In this document: piece by piece, positions 34,781-44,981 of the stretch | How the letters are laid out: every line of letters starts with the position of its first letter | Numbering within the stretch: position 1 is the stretch's first letter | Origin: Flagellimonas abyssi | Lineage (GTDB): Bacteria; Bacteroidota; Bacteroidia; Flavobacteriales; Flavobacteriaceae | Direction: 5' to 3' | Length of the DNA: 64,000 nt | Assembly (NCBI RefSeq): GCF_019457905.1 | Contig: NZ_JAHZSV010000001.1 | Span: 372,001 to 436,000, forward strand | The notes under the pieces: generated by a model | Seen by the model: the letters and a program-made list of their open reading frames with translations, nothing else | The model's database searches: none | What the model was told of the DNA's origin: nothing | Translations under genes and position numbers: made by a program

Positions 34781-37165
34781 TTAGGAGAAATTCCACCATT
34801 TTTTAACGGACTTTCCGTAACCATAGCCGTATTTTCCTCCATAGCCCAATTCGGATTGCTTTACATTGTTGACCACAAAGGACAGTCCTTTTAATTTGCC
34901 TTCCTCTTTCAGCTTTAATGGAAAATCGATGACTTTAAGTTCAGTTGCACCCGCCTTGACCACATATAGAATTTGGCTGGCATACTCACTGATCAACAAC
35001 GTGTCGGTCACTACCATTAATGGTGCGGTGTCCACGATAACATAATCGTACATTTTGGATACCTTCTCAAATAATTCACCCATTCTAGGGTTCATGAGTA
35101 ACTCTGTTGGGTTTGGCGGTATTTTTCCTGAAAATATAAGGTCTATTTCGTTTTCATTGATGTGTGCCGGAACGGTGATGTCCTGTACCTTTAAATCAGA
35201 ATTGACGAGAAACTCTGTTAGTCCTGCCTTTGTACTCCTTCTGGGTTGAACACCCTCCTTTCCGACCTCAACATTTTCGTCACTGGAAAAGAAATCATAA
35301 AGCTTAGGGTTTCGGATATCAGCTCCCACCAATAAGACCTTCTTTCCAGTATCGGCATAAATCTTGGCCAGATTGGATGAAATGAATGTTTTACCCTCCC
35401 CAGGAACGCTGGAAGTTATAAATATAAGATTGTCCGGCTTCGATTTCTGGCTCTTTTGAATATAGTTGAGATTGGTCCTTAAGATTCTCAAAGACTCCGC
35501 CAAAACTGAACGGTCGTCCTTCTTTACAATCTTTCTGTCTTTTTTCCCAATCTTTGGAAGTTCGGCAATTACAGGGATATTGTTCCCTATGACACCTTCC
35601 AAATCCTGTTTGCTATTTAACGTGTTGTCCAATAATCCCGATACATAAATAAACATGAACGGAAGTACAAACCCAAGGAACAGGGCCGCAACATAGTTGA
35701 TCATCTTGTTAGGTGCCACGGGGGCAGAACTGGTACTATACGCAGCATCTACAATGGATGATGGTGGAGAAGCTGAGGCAAAGGCTATTTGAGCCTCCTC
35801 CCGCTTTTCCAGAAGATATAGGTACAAAGACTCTGTGGTCTCCAATTTCCGTGTAATATCACGTAGTTCGCGCTCATTTCCAGGAGCTGAATAAATCCTA
35901 CTGTTAATTCTGGATTGTTGCCGGGCCAAACTGTTGATCTGCAGTTCCAAGTTTCCCGTGGTATTGTTCAAACTCGAAAGCAAACTACTTTTTAAGGTAT
36001 TAAGCTCCTTGTCCAAATTTTGAACCACCGGATTCAGATTACTGGAACTTTCCAACAACCTGTTTCTTTCTGCAACCAATTGATTGTACCGCGCGGTAGT
36101 TCCTGTAATCGTTTGGTCGGAGAGCCCAAGGTTTGATGGCAAAATCTCATAACCGTCTTGGTTTTCGACCATGTCTTTCATGGAAGATGCCATATTCAAT
36201 TGCAAAGAAGCACTTTCCAACTGTTGGCGGTTCTCCATACCCACACTTAAGTTGATATTGGACTCGGATGATATATCCGTAATTCCACGATTGGTCTTGA
36301 ATTCTTCCGCGGATTGATCGACATTGTAAAGGTTAGAGTAAATCTCTGTGATACGGGCATCAATAAAATTAGAGGTCTTGTCCGCTGCAATCTTTTTATC
36401 CTCAATAGCATTTTCATTATAGACTGCTATAAGTTCATTGATAATGTCCTGTGCCCTTTGCTGTATCCTATCTTGAAGATAAAGGGACAAAATATTCGAA
36501 GACCGCTCCAATGGAGTAATTTGAACACGGCCTCGATAACTATCAGCAACCACAGTAGCGGGTCTGATTACAATTCTAAATTCATTCCCTTTGTAAATCT
36601 TTATGTTTTCAACACTTGGCGTTATGATCATATCTCCCAATGGAGTTGAAATATTGGAGCCAAAAGTGTTTTGTTTATAGGGCTCATCTTCCTGTCTCTT
36701 GTAACCAAATGTTGCATCGGACATTACATTTAAATAAAAGCTGAAGCCAGATTGGCTTACTATGGAATCCGACTCCTTAAAATTTAAATTGAAAGGAGAG
36801 TCTTTGTATATCTCAGAATCTAGAATATTACCCAATCTAAAAATTTGTGTGTTCAGCTGAAGCTTTTTTACAACTTCTACAAAATTAGACCGAGATTTGA
36901 TGATTTCAATCTCATCGATAATTGGATTCATCTGTCCCTGAAAAGCACCCAAATCCTGAAAAACCGCAAGTTCGGGGTTATTGTTTCCCTCCATCTCTAT
37001 TTTGATTCGAGCTTGGGCATCATAGAGGGGTGCTGTATAGCGATTGTAAAGGAAGGCTATACCTAAACAAAATATAATAGCGAGCAAAAACAAATACCAC
37101 TTGCTCGTATACTGTCTAATTATTTCCTTGAAATCAATACTTTTAAATGAAAACTTGTTTTCCAA
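34781..37165 (-). CDS. Polysaccharide co-polymerase and tyrosine autokinase (Wzc-like BY-kinase)
   Basis: This 794-residue inner-membrane protein controls chain length and export. It has an N-terminal membrane helix (about 23-41), a long periplasmic part with coiled coils (about 220-460), a second membrane helix (about 488-510) and a cytoplasmic kinase domain. Walker A reads SVPGEGKTF at 586-594, Walker A' LLVGADIRNP at 611-620 and Walker B VIVDTAP at 709-715. The tail carries the autophosphorylated tyrosine cluster GYGGKYGYGYG. It is read together with the Wza-like lipoprotein gene. Confidence 0.93.
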   Translation of the reverse strand: MENKFSFKSIDFKEIIRQYTSKWYLFLLAIIFCLGIAFLYNRYTAPLYDAQARIKIEMEGNNNPELAVFQDLGAFQGQMNPIIDEIEIIKSRSNFVEVVKKLQLNTQIFRLGNILDSEIYKDSPFNLNFKESDSIVSQSGFSFYLNVMSDATFGYKRQEDEPYKQNTFGSNISTPLGDMIITPSVENIKIYKGNEFRIVIRPATVVADSYRGRVQITPLERSSNILSLYLQDRIQQRAQDIINELIAVYNENAIEDKKIAADKTSNFIDARITEIYSNLYNVDQSAEEFKTNRGITDISSESNINLSVGMENRQQLESASLQLNMASSMKDMVENQDGYEILPSNLGLSDQTITGTTARYNQLVAERNRLLESSSNLNPVVQNLDKELNTLKSSLLSSLNNTTGNLELQINSLARQQSRINSRIYSAPGNERELRDITRKLETTESLYLYLLEKREEAQIAFASASPPSSIVDAAYSTSSAPVAPNKMINYVAALFLGFVLPFMFIYVSGLLDNTLNSKQDLEGVIGNNIPVIAELPKIGKKDRKIVKKDDRSVLAESLRILRTNLNYIQKSQKSKPDNLIFITSSVPGEGKTFISSNLAKIYADTGKKVLLVGADIRNPKLYDFFSSDENVEVGKEGVQPRRSTKAGLTEFLVNSDLKVQDITVPAHINENEIDLIFSGKIPPNPTELLMNPRMGELFEKVSKMYDYVIVDTAPLMVVTDTLLISEYASQILYVVKAGATELKVIDFPLKLKEEGKLKGLSFVVNNVKQSELGYGGKYGYGYGKSVKKWWNFS

Positions 37166-37201
37166 AGATTACTATTTAAGAATTTGAAATGGTATTATAA
37201 A

Positions 37202-37963
37202 TTAATTGCGCGTCAAGAATAACGTAGTTGTTACTATCAAAGAAAGTATGGAAAGTGCTATCGTAGTTCTATTGTCCAATGAAGAAGAGACTGCAGCCGA
37301 TTTGTTGGGTTCTACATAGACCACATCATTTTGTGTGAGGTAATATGCTGGAGAGTTCATTACATTCTTGGAAGTCAAGTCCAATCTATTGTACACCTTT
37401 ACACCATCAAAGTCCCTGATTACCATTACATTTTCCCTTCTACCTTTAATGGTCAGGTCTCCTGCCAATCCAAGCGCTTCCAATATGGTCACTTGTTCCC
37501 CAATAATCGGATAGGTTCCCGGGCTACGTACCTCTCCCAATACAGTTACGGTGAAGTTTCTCAATCTTACATTAATAATTGGATCTTTTAAGTAAGATGA
37601 AAGCCTTTCCTTAAGATCAATCTTAAGTTCCTCCGGGGACAACCCCAATACATTTACCTTTCCAATCACAGGGAACTCAATATCCCCATTTTTATCGACG
37701 ATATAGTCCAATGATTCCGATTGTCCGTTGGCCGCAACCCCTATGGTCAGATTAAAAGGAGCACTTGCTTCAGGGTTTAGGGTCGCCACATAGATGCTGA
37801 TAACATCATCCACCTTGAACTTGGGCTCAAACCTGTTTTCGGTAACAATTGTTTCAAAATCCTGTGAATCTTGAAAATACACAACTTTTTTTGATGATGT
37901 GCATGAGACTACAGCACAGGCTATGGCAAGCAGTATTATCGCGGGTTTAATTTTTTGATACAT
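37202..37963 (-). CDS. Polysaccharide export outer-membrane lipoprotein (Wza-like)
   Basis: The product is 253 residues with a lipobox VVSC (C21). A Poly_export domain (DVISIYVATLNPEA) is followed by an SLBB domain (TVLGEVRSPGTYPI). A C-terminal membrane helix (about 232-250) ends the protein, as in Bacteroidota members. It forms the outer-membrane exit channel with the Wzc-like partner encoded 36 bases downstream. Confidence 0.9.
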   Translation of the reverse strand: MYQKIKPAIILLAIACAVVSCTSSKKVVYFQDSQDFETIVTENRFEPKFKVDDVISIYVATLNPEASAPFNLTIGVAANGQSESLDYIVDKNGDIEFPVIGKVNVLGLSPEELKIDLKERLSSYLKDPIINVRLRNFTVTVLGEVRSPGTYPIIGEQVTILEALGLAGDLTIKGRRENVMVIRDFDGVKVYNRLDLTSKNVMNSPAYYLTQNDVVYVEPNKSAAVSSSLDNRTTIALSILSLIVTTTLFLTRN

Positions 37964-37974
37964 CTGGAAAGTGT

Positions 37975-39921
37975 TTAGTTATTGAATTGAGGATATCCAA
38001 TCCTAGAGGTTTTCTGTGTTTCCTTTATTGGTGTTTTCTTGTCCAATTTACAAAAATCTGAATTGTTGGAAATATATTCCGGTACTATGTCCTTCATCAA
38101 TTTCACTACATTGTCTTTGAAGAACAAGTTGGAAATACAAAGTTCGTCTATCATGGTTCGAGTTCCCACATAATCGATTTCACGCACCTTACTGATCATA
38201 ATCTTGTCATGATAGGTAGGAAGCGTATTCTCACCATTTGCCAAAAGTTCTTCATAAAGTTTTTCACCTGGCCTTAGCCCGGTTACCTTGATATCGATAT
38301 CATCCGGATAGTGAAGGCCTGAGAGTCGTATCATATTCTTGGCCAAATCCATAATCTTAACGGATTCTCCCATATCAAAAATAAAGATTTCACCACCTTT
38401 GCCCATGGCCCCGGCTTCCAATACCAATTGTGAAGCTTCTGGAATGGTCATAAAATATCTGGTAATGTCTTTGTGCGTTACGGTCAATGGGCCTCCCTTT
38501 TCGATTTGCTTTCTGAACAAAGGAATCACGGATCCATTTGATCCAAGTACATTCCCGAACCTTGTTGTTATAAATTTTGTTTTTCCCTCTTGCTGTCTAC
38601 AGCTTATGTACATTTCTGCAATTCGTTTGGTCGCACCCATAATGTTGGTCGGGTTTACCGCCTTATCCGTCGATACGAACACAAACTTTTCAACTTCATA
38701 TTCGCAAGCAAGGTCAACAATGGTCTTAGTACCGGCAACATTGATCTTGATCGCCTCATATGGATTTTGCTCCATAAGGGGCACGTGTTTATAAGCCGCA
38801 GCATGGAAAATCCTATCCGGTTTGTATTGCTCAAAAAGCACACGCATCTTGTTCTTGTCCCTAATATCGCTCACAATGGGCACGTAATTGAAGAAACCTG
38901 CCTGTTTTAACTCTTGCTGTAGATCATAAAGAGCTGATTCTGCTTGATCAATCACAATCAAAGAGCGATAGTTGTATTTGCAAATCTGCCTTACCAATTC
39001 ACTTCCTATAGAACCAGCGCCCCCGGTCACCATGATGACTTTGTCATCAAAATCCTTCATCACCTTGCTGTTCTTGATTTCAATAGGTGGACGATCCAAT
39101 AAATCCTCAATCTGTACACGCTTAATTTGCGAAACCTTGAGCTCTCCATTGATCCAATCCTCTACGGGAGGTACAATCTTAACCTTTACTGGAAGATCTA
39201 CAATCTCATTGACAAGGATCCTCAATTGTTTGGGATTGATGCTCTGTATAGAAAAAATTACTTCTGAGATATTGTGGAACTTGACAAAATCCTCGGTCAA
39301 AATCGACTTGTCATATACCTTGACCCCATTGATCTGTTTTCCTACTTTCTGCAAGTTATTGTCTACAAAACCAATGACCTTAGCTCCCATTTTAGAGTGA
39401 TTGGTCAATGTATTGTAAGTAATGATTCCTGATTCCCCGGCACCATAGATAATCAAGTTCTTTGTAGGTACCTGATTACCTTTCATCAAACTTTCAAAAG
39501 CAATCTTAAACACCATTCGAGATGCAGACAATGCTATGAATGTAAGCAAACTGTTAATGATTATTATGGACAAAGGGATGGTGAATTTTTCAAAAAACAC
39601 CATATACCTATTGAACATTACAACGCCAATGGCACCTATACTTGCCAAACATACAGCATTAAAAATGGCATAAACATCCTTTATACCGGTGTGTCTTACC
39701 ACACCCTTATAACTGCCAGATATAAGAAAGGCCAAAAAGAACAATACAACTACGACTGGCAATTGCATCCACAACTGCTCCACATCAAAATCGAAGCTTA
39801 GGTTAAACCTGATAAAATATGCAAGAATAAAGGAAAATGAAACTATACAAAGGTCTATCAAAAGTACGGTCCACTTTGATGCGTATCGCTGGCCGGTCCT
39901 AAAAAAGAATTCTTTTATCAT
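37975..39921 (-). CDS. Membrane UDP-sugar 4,6-dehydratase (PglF/WbpM/CapD type)
   Basis: This 648-residue protein has four N-terminal membrane segments, then two Rossmann units: GAGESGIITYN near 160 and TGGAGSIGSEL near 300. The PglF/WbpM group makes UDP-4-keto-6-deoxy-N-acetylglucosamine, the first step to 4-amino sugars. The active-site region reads KAVNPTNIMGATKR, with methionine replacing the SDR tyrosine, as is normal in this group. It overlaps the aminotransferase gene by 4 bases, and the two likely act in sequence. Confidence 0.9.
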   Translation of the reverse strand: MIKEFFFRTGQRYASKWTVLLIDLCIVSFSFILAYFIRFNLSFDFDVEQLWMQLPVVVVLFFLAFLISGSYKGVVRHTGIKDVYAIFNAVCLASIGAIGVVMFNRYMVFFEKFTIPLSIIIINSLLTFIALSASRMVFKIAFESLMKGNQVPTKNLIIYGAGESGIITYNTLTNHSKMGAKVIGFVDNNLQKVGKQINGVKVYDKSILTEDFVKFHNISEVIFSIQSINPKQLRILVNEIVDLPVKVKIVPPVEDWINGELKVSQIKRVQIEDLLDRPPIEIKNSKVMKDFDDKVIMVTGGAGSIGSELVRQICKYNYRSLIVIDQAESALYDLQQELKQAGFFNYVPIVSDIRDKNKMRVLFEQYKPDRIFHAAAYKHVPLMEQNPYEAIKINVAGTKTIVDLACEYEVEKFVFVSTDKAVNPTNIMGATKRIAEMYISCRQQEGKTKFITTRFGNVLGSNGSVIPLFRKQIEKGGPLTVTHKDITRYFMTIPEASQLVLEAGAMGKGGEIFIFDMGESVKIMDLAKNMIRLSGLHYPDDIDIKVTGLRPGEKLYEELLANGENTLPTYHDKIMISKVREIDYVGTRTMIDELCISNLFFKDNVVKLMKDIVPEYISNNSDFCKLDKKTPIKETQKTSRIGYPQFNN

Positions 39922-41051
39922 TTTAATTCACTTTTGATAATTCCACAAATTCTTTCCAGATCAGTGGTTTCCAAACTAGACCCACTTGGCAAACATAGTC
40001 CACGATTAAACAGGTCTTCACTAACACCGTTTACATACGAATTGTTATTCTTGAATACTGGCTGTAAATGCATTGGCTTCCACAAGGGCCTTGATTCTAT
40101 GTTCTCGTGTTCAAGGGCAATTCGTATACCCTCCCTGTCCTCAAAAGAAGGGGTTAGAATGCATGTGAGCCAACGGTTGGATATACTACCCTTAGGTTCT
40201 TCCAAAAAAGTGATTTTGGACTGGTCCGACAGGTGTTCCCTGTAGTATTCATAATTTTTCCTTCTTGCGGCCACTCTATCTCCCAAAACCTCCATTTGCC
40301 CTCGTCCAATACCAGCTAGCACATTGCTCATTCTATAATTGTAACCTATGTGGGAGTGTTCGTAATGGGGAGCATTATCTCTCGCCTGCGTGGCCAAGAA
40401 AACTGCCTTCTCCTTTGTCTTTTGGTCTTTGCAAAGCAGGGCACCTCCACCTGATGTGGTAATAATTTTGTTTCCATTGAAGGATAGGATTCCTATGTCA
40501 CCAAAACTTCCGCAATTAAATCCTTGATATGAACTTCCCAGTGCCTCGGCACTGTCCTCTATCACAGGAATGTCATATTCCTTTGCTATGGCATGGATTT
40601 CATCCACCTTATAGGGCATACCGTATAAATGCACTGCTACAATGGCTTTGGGTTTTTCACCATTTGCCAATCTATCCTCAATGGCCTCCTTTAATAATGC
40701 AGGGGAAATATTCCAGGTTTCTTCTTCACTGTCCACAAATATGGGTGTGGCACCCAAATAAGTAATCGGATTTGCGGAGGCGGCAAAAGTAAAGCTCTGG
40801 CAAATTACCTCGTCACCATGGCCTACACCTAAAAGCTCCAGACCTAAATGTATAGCTGCCGTTCCAGAACTCAAGCAGGCTGCATGGACATTGTTACCTA
40901 TAAAATCCTCAATTGATTTTTCAAATTGTTGTACGTTGGGACCCAAAGGGGCTATCCAATTGGTTTCAAAGGCTTCCTTTACATAGGTTTCCTCGTTTCC
41001 GCCCATGTGTGGCGGTGACAACCAAATTTTTTTTAATACTGTGGTTTCCAT
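39918..41051 (-). CDS. DegT/DnrJ/EryC1/StrS aminotransferase (PglE-like)
   Basis: This 377-residue PLP enzyme probably aminates the C4 keto group of the 4-keto-6-deoxy sugar made by the adjacent dehydratase. The PLP lysine is K195 in SFNGNKIITTSGGGAL, and D166 lies in IEDSAEALG. I start at the ATG at 41051 (METTVLKKIWLSPPHMGG), because the 36 residues of the longer form do not resemble the family N-terminus. It heads the leftward export operon. The matching N-acetyltransferase (PglD) and initiating transferase (PglC) are not next to it. Confidence 0.9.
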   Translation of the reverse strand: METTVLKKIWLSPPHMGGNEETYVKEAFETNWIAPLGPNVQQFEKSIEDFIGNNVHAACLSSGTAAIHLGLELLGVGHGDEVICQSFTFAASANPITYLGATPIFVDSEEETWNISPALLKEAIEDRLANGEKPKAIVAVHLYGMPYKVDEIHAIAKEYDIPVIEDSAEALGSSYQGFNCGSFGDIGILSFNGNKIITTSGGGALLCKDQKTKEKAVFLATQARDNAPHYEHSHIGYNYRMSNVLAGIGRGQMEVLGDRVAARRKNYEYYREHLSDQSKITFLEEPKGSISNRWLTCILTPSFEDREGIRIALEHENIESRPLWKPMHLQPVFKNNNSYVNGVSEDLFNRGLCLPSGSSLETTDLERICGIIKSELK

Positions 41052-41364
41052 TATCAGTTTTGGGTTGATATAAGTAGGACAAGAATTTCTTCTCGAAAGT
41101 AAATGTAATAGTAAAATTGGGGCTGGAAACCATTTTGCTTTACTATTCGCCAAACACAAAAAATAATCGATTAAGTGTTGGAATGATGGTAAGTTGAAAG
41201 AAATGCAATCCGGTGAAACGTGAAAATCTCAGTTTACGGCACTGTACTTTTTACAGTGTATACAGAACCCTCCATACTTTCTAAAATAACAACACAAATT
41301 AGTTTTACTAAAAAGTAACCCGCGAATTCCATTAATTCCCCATTTTTGTATAAACTTTTCAACT
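41052..41364. promoter_or_regulatory. Divergent intergenic region between the two arms of the polysaccharide locus
   Basis: These 313 bases hold no convincing gene. They contain one perfect inverted repeat, CACTGTA-CTTTT-TACAGTG, at 41240-41258, and AT-rich stretches on both sides. No full consensus promoter for either arm can be pinned down by eye. Confidence 0.55.
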
Positions 41365-42399
41365 ATGAGAATTCTGGTAACCGGGTGTGCAGGATTTATA
41401 GGGTATCACTTAACCCAAAAATTGATTGAAAATGGCCATAATGTGATGGGTATCGACAATCTCAACGATTATTATGATGTCCGGTTAAAATTGGACCGTT
41501 TAAAAGAGCTCGGTATCGATTCGGATACTGCACTTCATCAAAATAAGACCGTGGCAAGTGATTCTTTTAAAGGCTTCAAATTTGTTAGAATGTCGATTGA
41601 AGACCGCGAAAATTTGCCACAATTGTTCAGTCACAATCATTTTGATGTCGTTTGCAATTTGGCCGCGCAAGCTGGGGTACGTTACAGTCTTGAAAACCCA
41701 GAAGCTTATGTGGATAGCAACATTGTCGGGTTCTTGAATGTTTTGGAATGTTGTAAGAACCATAGCATTGAACATTTGGTGTATGCCAGCAGTTCCAGTG
41801 TGTATGGAATGAACAAAAAAGTTCCCTTTAATACCACCGATTCTGTAGACCATCCCATAAGCCTGTACGCTGCTTCCAAAAAAAGCAACGAGTTAATGGC
41901 CCACACATACAGTCATCTTTATGGGATAAGAACCACCGGGTTGCGCTTTTTTACCGTATATGGCCCTTGGGGGCGACCTGATATGGCCATGTTTTTGTTT
42001 ACGGACGCCATCCTAAAGCATAAACCGATAAAAGTCTTCAACCATGGGAAACTTGAAAGGGACTTTACTTATATAGATGATATTGTACAAGGAATCACCC
42101 AAATAGTTGAAAACAGGCATACGGCTGCCTATAATTCTGACAACCTTTATCATCTGTATAACATCGGAAACAGCAAAAGTGTGAAATTGCTAGATTTTAT
42201 CGAAGCTATTGAAGATGAGATTGGCTTAAAAGCATCTAAAGAAATGATGCCCATGCAACCGGGGGATGTGGAAAAAACGTGGGCCGATGTATCAGGACTG
42301 GAAAGAGATTACAATTACCGGCCGAACACACCTATCAAATCCGGCGTAAAAAAATTTGTTGCCTGGTACAAAACGTATTATGGCAATTCAAATGAATAA
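41365..42399 (+). CDS. UDP-glucuronate 4-epimerase-like (CapI type)
   Basis: This 344-residue extended SDR epimerase has the NAD motif GCAGFIG at 7-13 and the catalytic pair Y168/K172. The early segment IDNLNDYYDVRLKLDRL and the later TVYGPWGRPDMA are typical of UDP-glucuronate 4-epimerases, which convert UDP-GlcA to UDP-GalA. The UDP-glucose dehydrogenase encoded 1.2 kb downstream would supply its substrate. It is the first gene of the right arm. Confidence 0.9.
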   Translation: MRILVTGCAGFIGYHLTQKLIENGHNVMGIDNLNDYYDVRLKLDRLKELGIDSDTALHQNKTVASDSFKGFKFVRMSIEDRENLPQLFSHNHFDVVCNLAAQAGVRYSLENPEAYVDSNIVGFLNVLECCKNHSIEHLVYASSSSVYGMNKKVPFNTTDSVDHPISLYAASKKSNELMAHTYSHLYGIRTTGLRFFTVYGPWGRPDMAMFLFTDAILKHKPIKVFNHGKLERDFTYIDDIVQGITQIVENRHTAAYNSDNLYHLYNIGNSKSVKLLDFIEAIEDEIGLKASKEMMPMQPGDVEKTWADVSGLERDYNYRPNTPIKSGVKKFVAWYKTYYGNSNE

Positions 42400-42528
42400 T
42401 ATGGAATCGTAAGCTCGTTACCCTATAAATGGTTTGATCTCCAAAACACCTCTTTCCTCAATTAGACACTCATTTTAACACTAAACATGTATTTTATCCG
42501 TTTTATCAAAAGTTCACCTAAAACCAGC

Positions 42529-42557
42529 TTGGTTCTAATTACTTTTCTTCATATTTG
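42529..42557 (+). promoter_or_regulatory. Possible promoter ahead of the second epimerase
   Basis: TTG at 42529-42531, an 18-base spacer and CATATTTG at 42550-42557 resemble the consensus with one mismatch. It lies in a 180-base gap and could start a second transcript of the locus at about 42564. Confidence 0.45.
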
Positions 42558-42579
42558 CTCGAAATTTTCTTAAACACCC

Positions 42580-43578
42580 ATGGATATATCACACCTTGAC
42601 CTAAACAAAGAACATTCTATTTTAGTTACGGGAGGAGCTGGATTTATTGGCTCCAACCTATGTGAAGCATTGTTGGACAATGGAAATAAAGTAACCTGTC
42701 TGGACAACTTTTCCACAGGTAAAAGAGAAAATATCGCCCACTTACAATCCAATCCCAATTTTAAATTGATAGAAGGCGATATTAGAAATCTGGATGATTG
42801 CCAAAAAGCCTGTGAGGGCGTTGATTACATTTTACATGAAGCCGCTTTGGGATCGGTCCCTAGATCAATAAATGATCCCATTACAAGTAATGAAGTGAAT
42901 GTTTCCGGATTTTTAAACATGTTGGTAGCCGCGCGCGATGCCAAGGTAAAGCGTTTTGTATATGCTGCCAGTTCTTCAACTTACGGGGATTCCGAGTCAC
43001 TCCCAAAGGTTGAGGACAAGATAGGGAAGCCCCTATCCCCCTACGCAATTACTAAATATGTGAATGAGCTTTATGCCGATATTTTTTCCAAAACTTATGG
43101 GCTTCAAACCATAGGACTACGTTATTTCAACGTTTTTGGAAGAAAGCAAGACCCAAATGGGGCCTATGCTGCGGTAATCCCAAAGTTTGTTATGCATTTA
43201 ATGCAGCACGAGTCACCGGTCATTAACGGAGATGGTTCTTTTTCAAGGGATTTCACCTATATCGATAATGTCATCGAAATGAATGTAAGGGCTCTGACCA
43301 GCACCAACAAAGAAGCTGTAAACACAGTATACAATGTAGCCTTTGGAGAGCGGACCGACCTAAATGAACTTGTTGGTCTACTAAAAGAATTTTTAGGGGA
43401 GTTTGATGACCAGATAAAACAAATCGAACCAAAATATGGCCCCAATAGACAAGGAGATGTCCCCCATTCCCTAGCCTCTATTGAAAAAGCAAAAACCCTA
43501 CTTAACTACAGTCCTAAATACGATATGAGATCAGGTCTCAAAGAAGCCGTGAATTGGTACTGGAAGAATCTTAAATAA
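42580..43578 (+). CDS. UDP-N-acetylglucosamine 4-epimerase-like (WbpP/TviC type)
   Basis: This 332-residue extended SDR has the NAD motif [10 protein letters not shown] at 17-26 and catalytic Y155/K159. The [13 protein letters not shown] segment is characteristic of WbpP and TviC, which interconvert GlcNAc/GalNAc or their uronate forms as UDP-sugars. With the TviB-like dehydrogenase encoded downstream, it predicts UDP-GalNAcA as a precursor. It is not a duplicate of the CapI-type gene next door; motifs differ. Confidence 0.88.
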   Translation: MDISHLDLNKEHSILVTGGAGFIGSNLCEALLDNGNKVTCLDNFSTGKRENIAHLQSNPNFKLIEGDIRNLDDCQKACEGVDYILHEAALGSVPRSINDPITSNEVNVSGFLNMLVAARDAKVKRFVYAASSSTYGDSESLPKVEDKIGKPLSPYAITKYVNELYADIFSKTYGLQTIGLRYFNVFGRKQDPNGAYAAVIPKFVMHLMQHESPVINGDGSFSRDFTYIDNVIEMNVRALTSTNKEAVNTVYNVAFGERTDLNELVGLLKEFLGEFDDQIKQIEPKYGPNRQGDVPHSLASIEKAKTLLNYSPKYDMRSGLKEAVNWYWKNLK

Positions 43579-43592
43579 AATACGAGAACAAA

Positions 43593-44921
43593 ATGAACTT
43601 AACGATAATAGGAACTGGATACGTTGGATTGGTAACAGGAACTTGTTTTGCAGAAATGGGAAACAAAGTGACCTGCGTTGATATTGATGAAAAGAAAATA
43701 GAAAACCTAAAAAAAGGGATTATTCCCATATACGAACCTGGCCTTGAGGCTATGGTACAGCGCAATGTGGACAATAAAACCTTATTCTTCAACACCCAAC
43801 TCAAAGATTGTTTAGCAGATTGCGACATGGCCTTTATTGCCGTGGGCACTCCGATGGGGGAAGATGGTTCTGCGGATTTGAAATACGTACTCAATGTTGC
43901 TTCCGAAATTGGAAAGCACATGAGCCAACCTCTCATCATTGTAGACAAATCCACAGTTCCAGTTGGGACGGCAGATAAAGTAAAGGATGTTATCCAAGAT
44001 GAATTGAACAAAAGAAATGCCAACATCGATTTTCATGTGGTTTCAAACCCTGAATTCCTAAAAGAAGGGGACGCCATTGGCGACTTTATGAAACCAGACA
44101 GGGTTGTTGTTGGTACCGAGGATAAAGCTACCGCAGAGAAAATGCGCCAGCTCTACGCTCCATTCTTTAGAAGTAGCATGGACCGGATGTTGGTCATGGA
44201 TGTGCGTTCTGCAGAAATGACCAAATATGTTGCCAACGCCATGCTTGCCACAAAAATTTCGTTCATGAACGAGGTGGCGAACATTTGTGAACTGGTGGGC
44301 GCCGATGTAAACAAGGTAAGAATTGGAATTGGGTCCGACAGCCGAATTGGTTACAGCTTCATCTATCCCGGTAGCGGCTACGGAGGGTCATGTTTTCCAA
44401 AAGATGTTAAGGCACTTAAGAAGACAGCTCAACAACATGGCTATCAAGCACAATTGCTCAATGCCGTGGAGGATGTTAACGATAGACAGAAATTGGTCAT
44501 CGCCGACAAGGTTATCGAACATTTTGGGAAAGACCTATCTGGTAAAACATTTGCCGTGTGGGGTCTATCCTTTAAACCAGGAACTGATGACATGCGGGAA
44601 GCCCCCTCAATTTATATCATAAATAAACTTACAGAACTCGGGGCTAAAATACAGGCCTATGATCCCAAAGCGGTTCACGAAGCCAAAGAATTTTATTTAA
44701 AGGACAACAAAAATATTGAGTACACTGACTCTAGGTACGAAGCATTGGAAAATGCCGATGCGTTGTTGCTTTTGACAGAATGGAAGGAGTTTAGATCACC
44801 CGATTTTATGGCAATCAAGAATAACCTTAAGAACCCTTTAATTTTTGATGGTCGTAATCAGTATGATGGGGAACGAATGGAAAGTATTGGTATCAGGTAT
44901 TATCAAATCGGAAAAAAATAG
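43593..44921 (+). CDS. UDP-glucose 6-dehydrogenase
   Basis: This 442-residue enzyme oxidises UDP-glucose to UDP-glucuronate with two NAD. The N-terminal Rossmann motif is [14 protein letters not shown], the catalytic cysteine is C267 in [12 protein letters not shown], and K211 in [12 protein letters not shown] is the usual active-site lysine. It starts 14 bases after the upstream epimerase gene. It supplies GlcA for itself or for the CapI-type epimerase. Confidence 0.94.
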   Translation: MNLTIIGTGYVGLVTGTCFAEMGNKVTCVDIDEKKIENLKKGIIPIYEPGLEAMVQRNVDNKTLFFNTQLKDCLADCDMAFIAVGTPMGEDGSADLKYVLNVASEIGKHMSQPLIIVDKSTVPVGTADKVKDVIQDELNKRNANIDFHVVSNPEFLKEGDAIGDFMKPDRVVVGTEDKATAEKMRQLYAPFFRSSMDRMLVMDVRSAEMTKYVANAMLATKISFMNEVANICELVGADVNKVRIGIGSDSRIGYSFIYPGSGYGGSCFPKDVKALKKTAQQHGYQAQLLNAVEDVNDRQKLVIADKVIEHFGKDLSGKTFAVWGLSFKPGTDDMREAPSIYIINKLTELGAKIQAYDPKAVHEAKEFYLKDNKNIEYTDSRYEALENADALLLLTEWKEFRSPDFMAIKNNLKNPLIFDGRNQYDGERMESIGIRYYQIGKK

Positions 44922-44981
44922 GATTCAAAGAAAAACAAGATACGCTGTTCAAAAGCATCGCAGTATAACAAAAACACTAAC

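Noticed and set aside
38339..39400. Several open frames of 106 to 151 residues on the plus strand
   Set aside because: All are shadows of the PglF/WbpM-like dehydratase gene on the other strand.
41052..41159. A longer N-terminus for the DegT-type aminotransferase
   Set aside because: The extra 36 residues do not look like the family start, whereas the ATG at 41051 gives the normal one.
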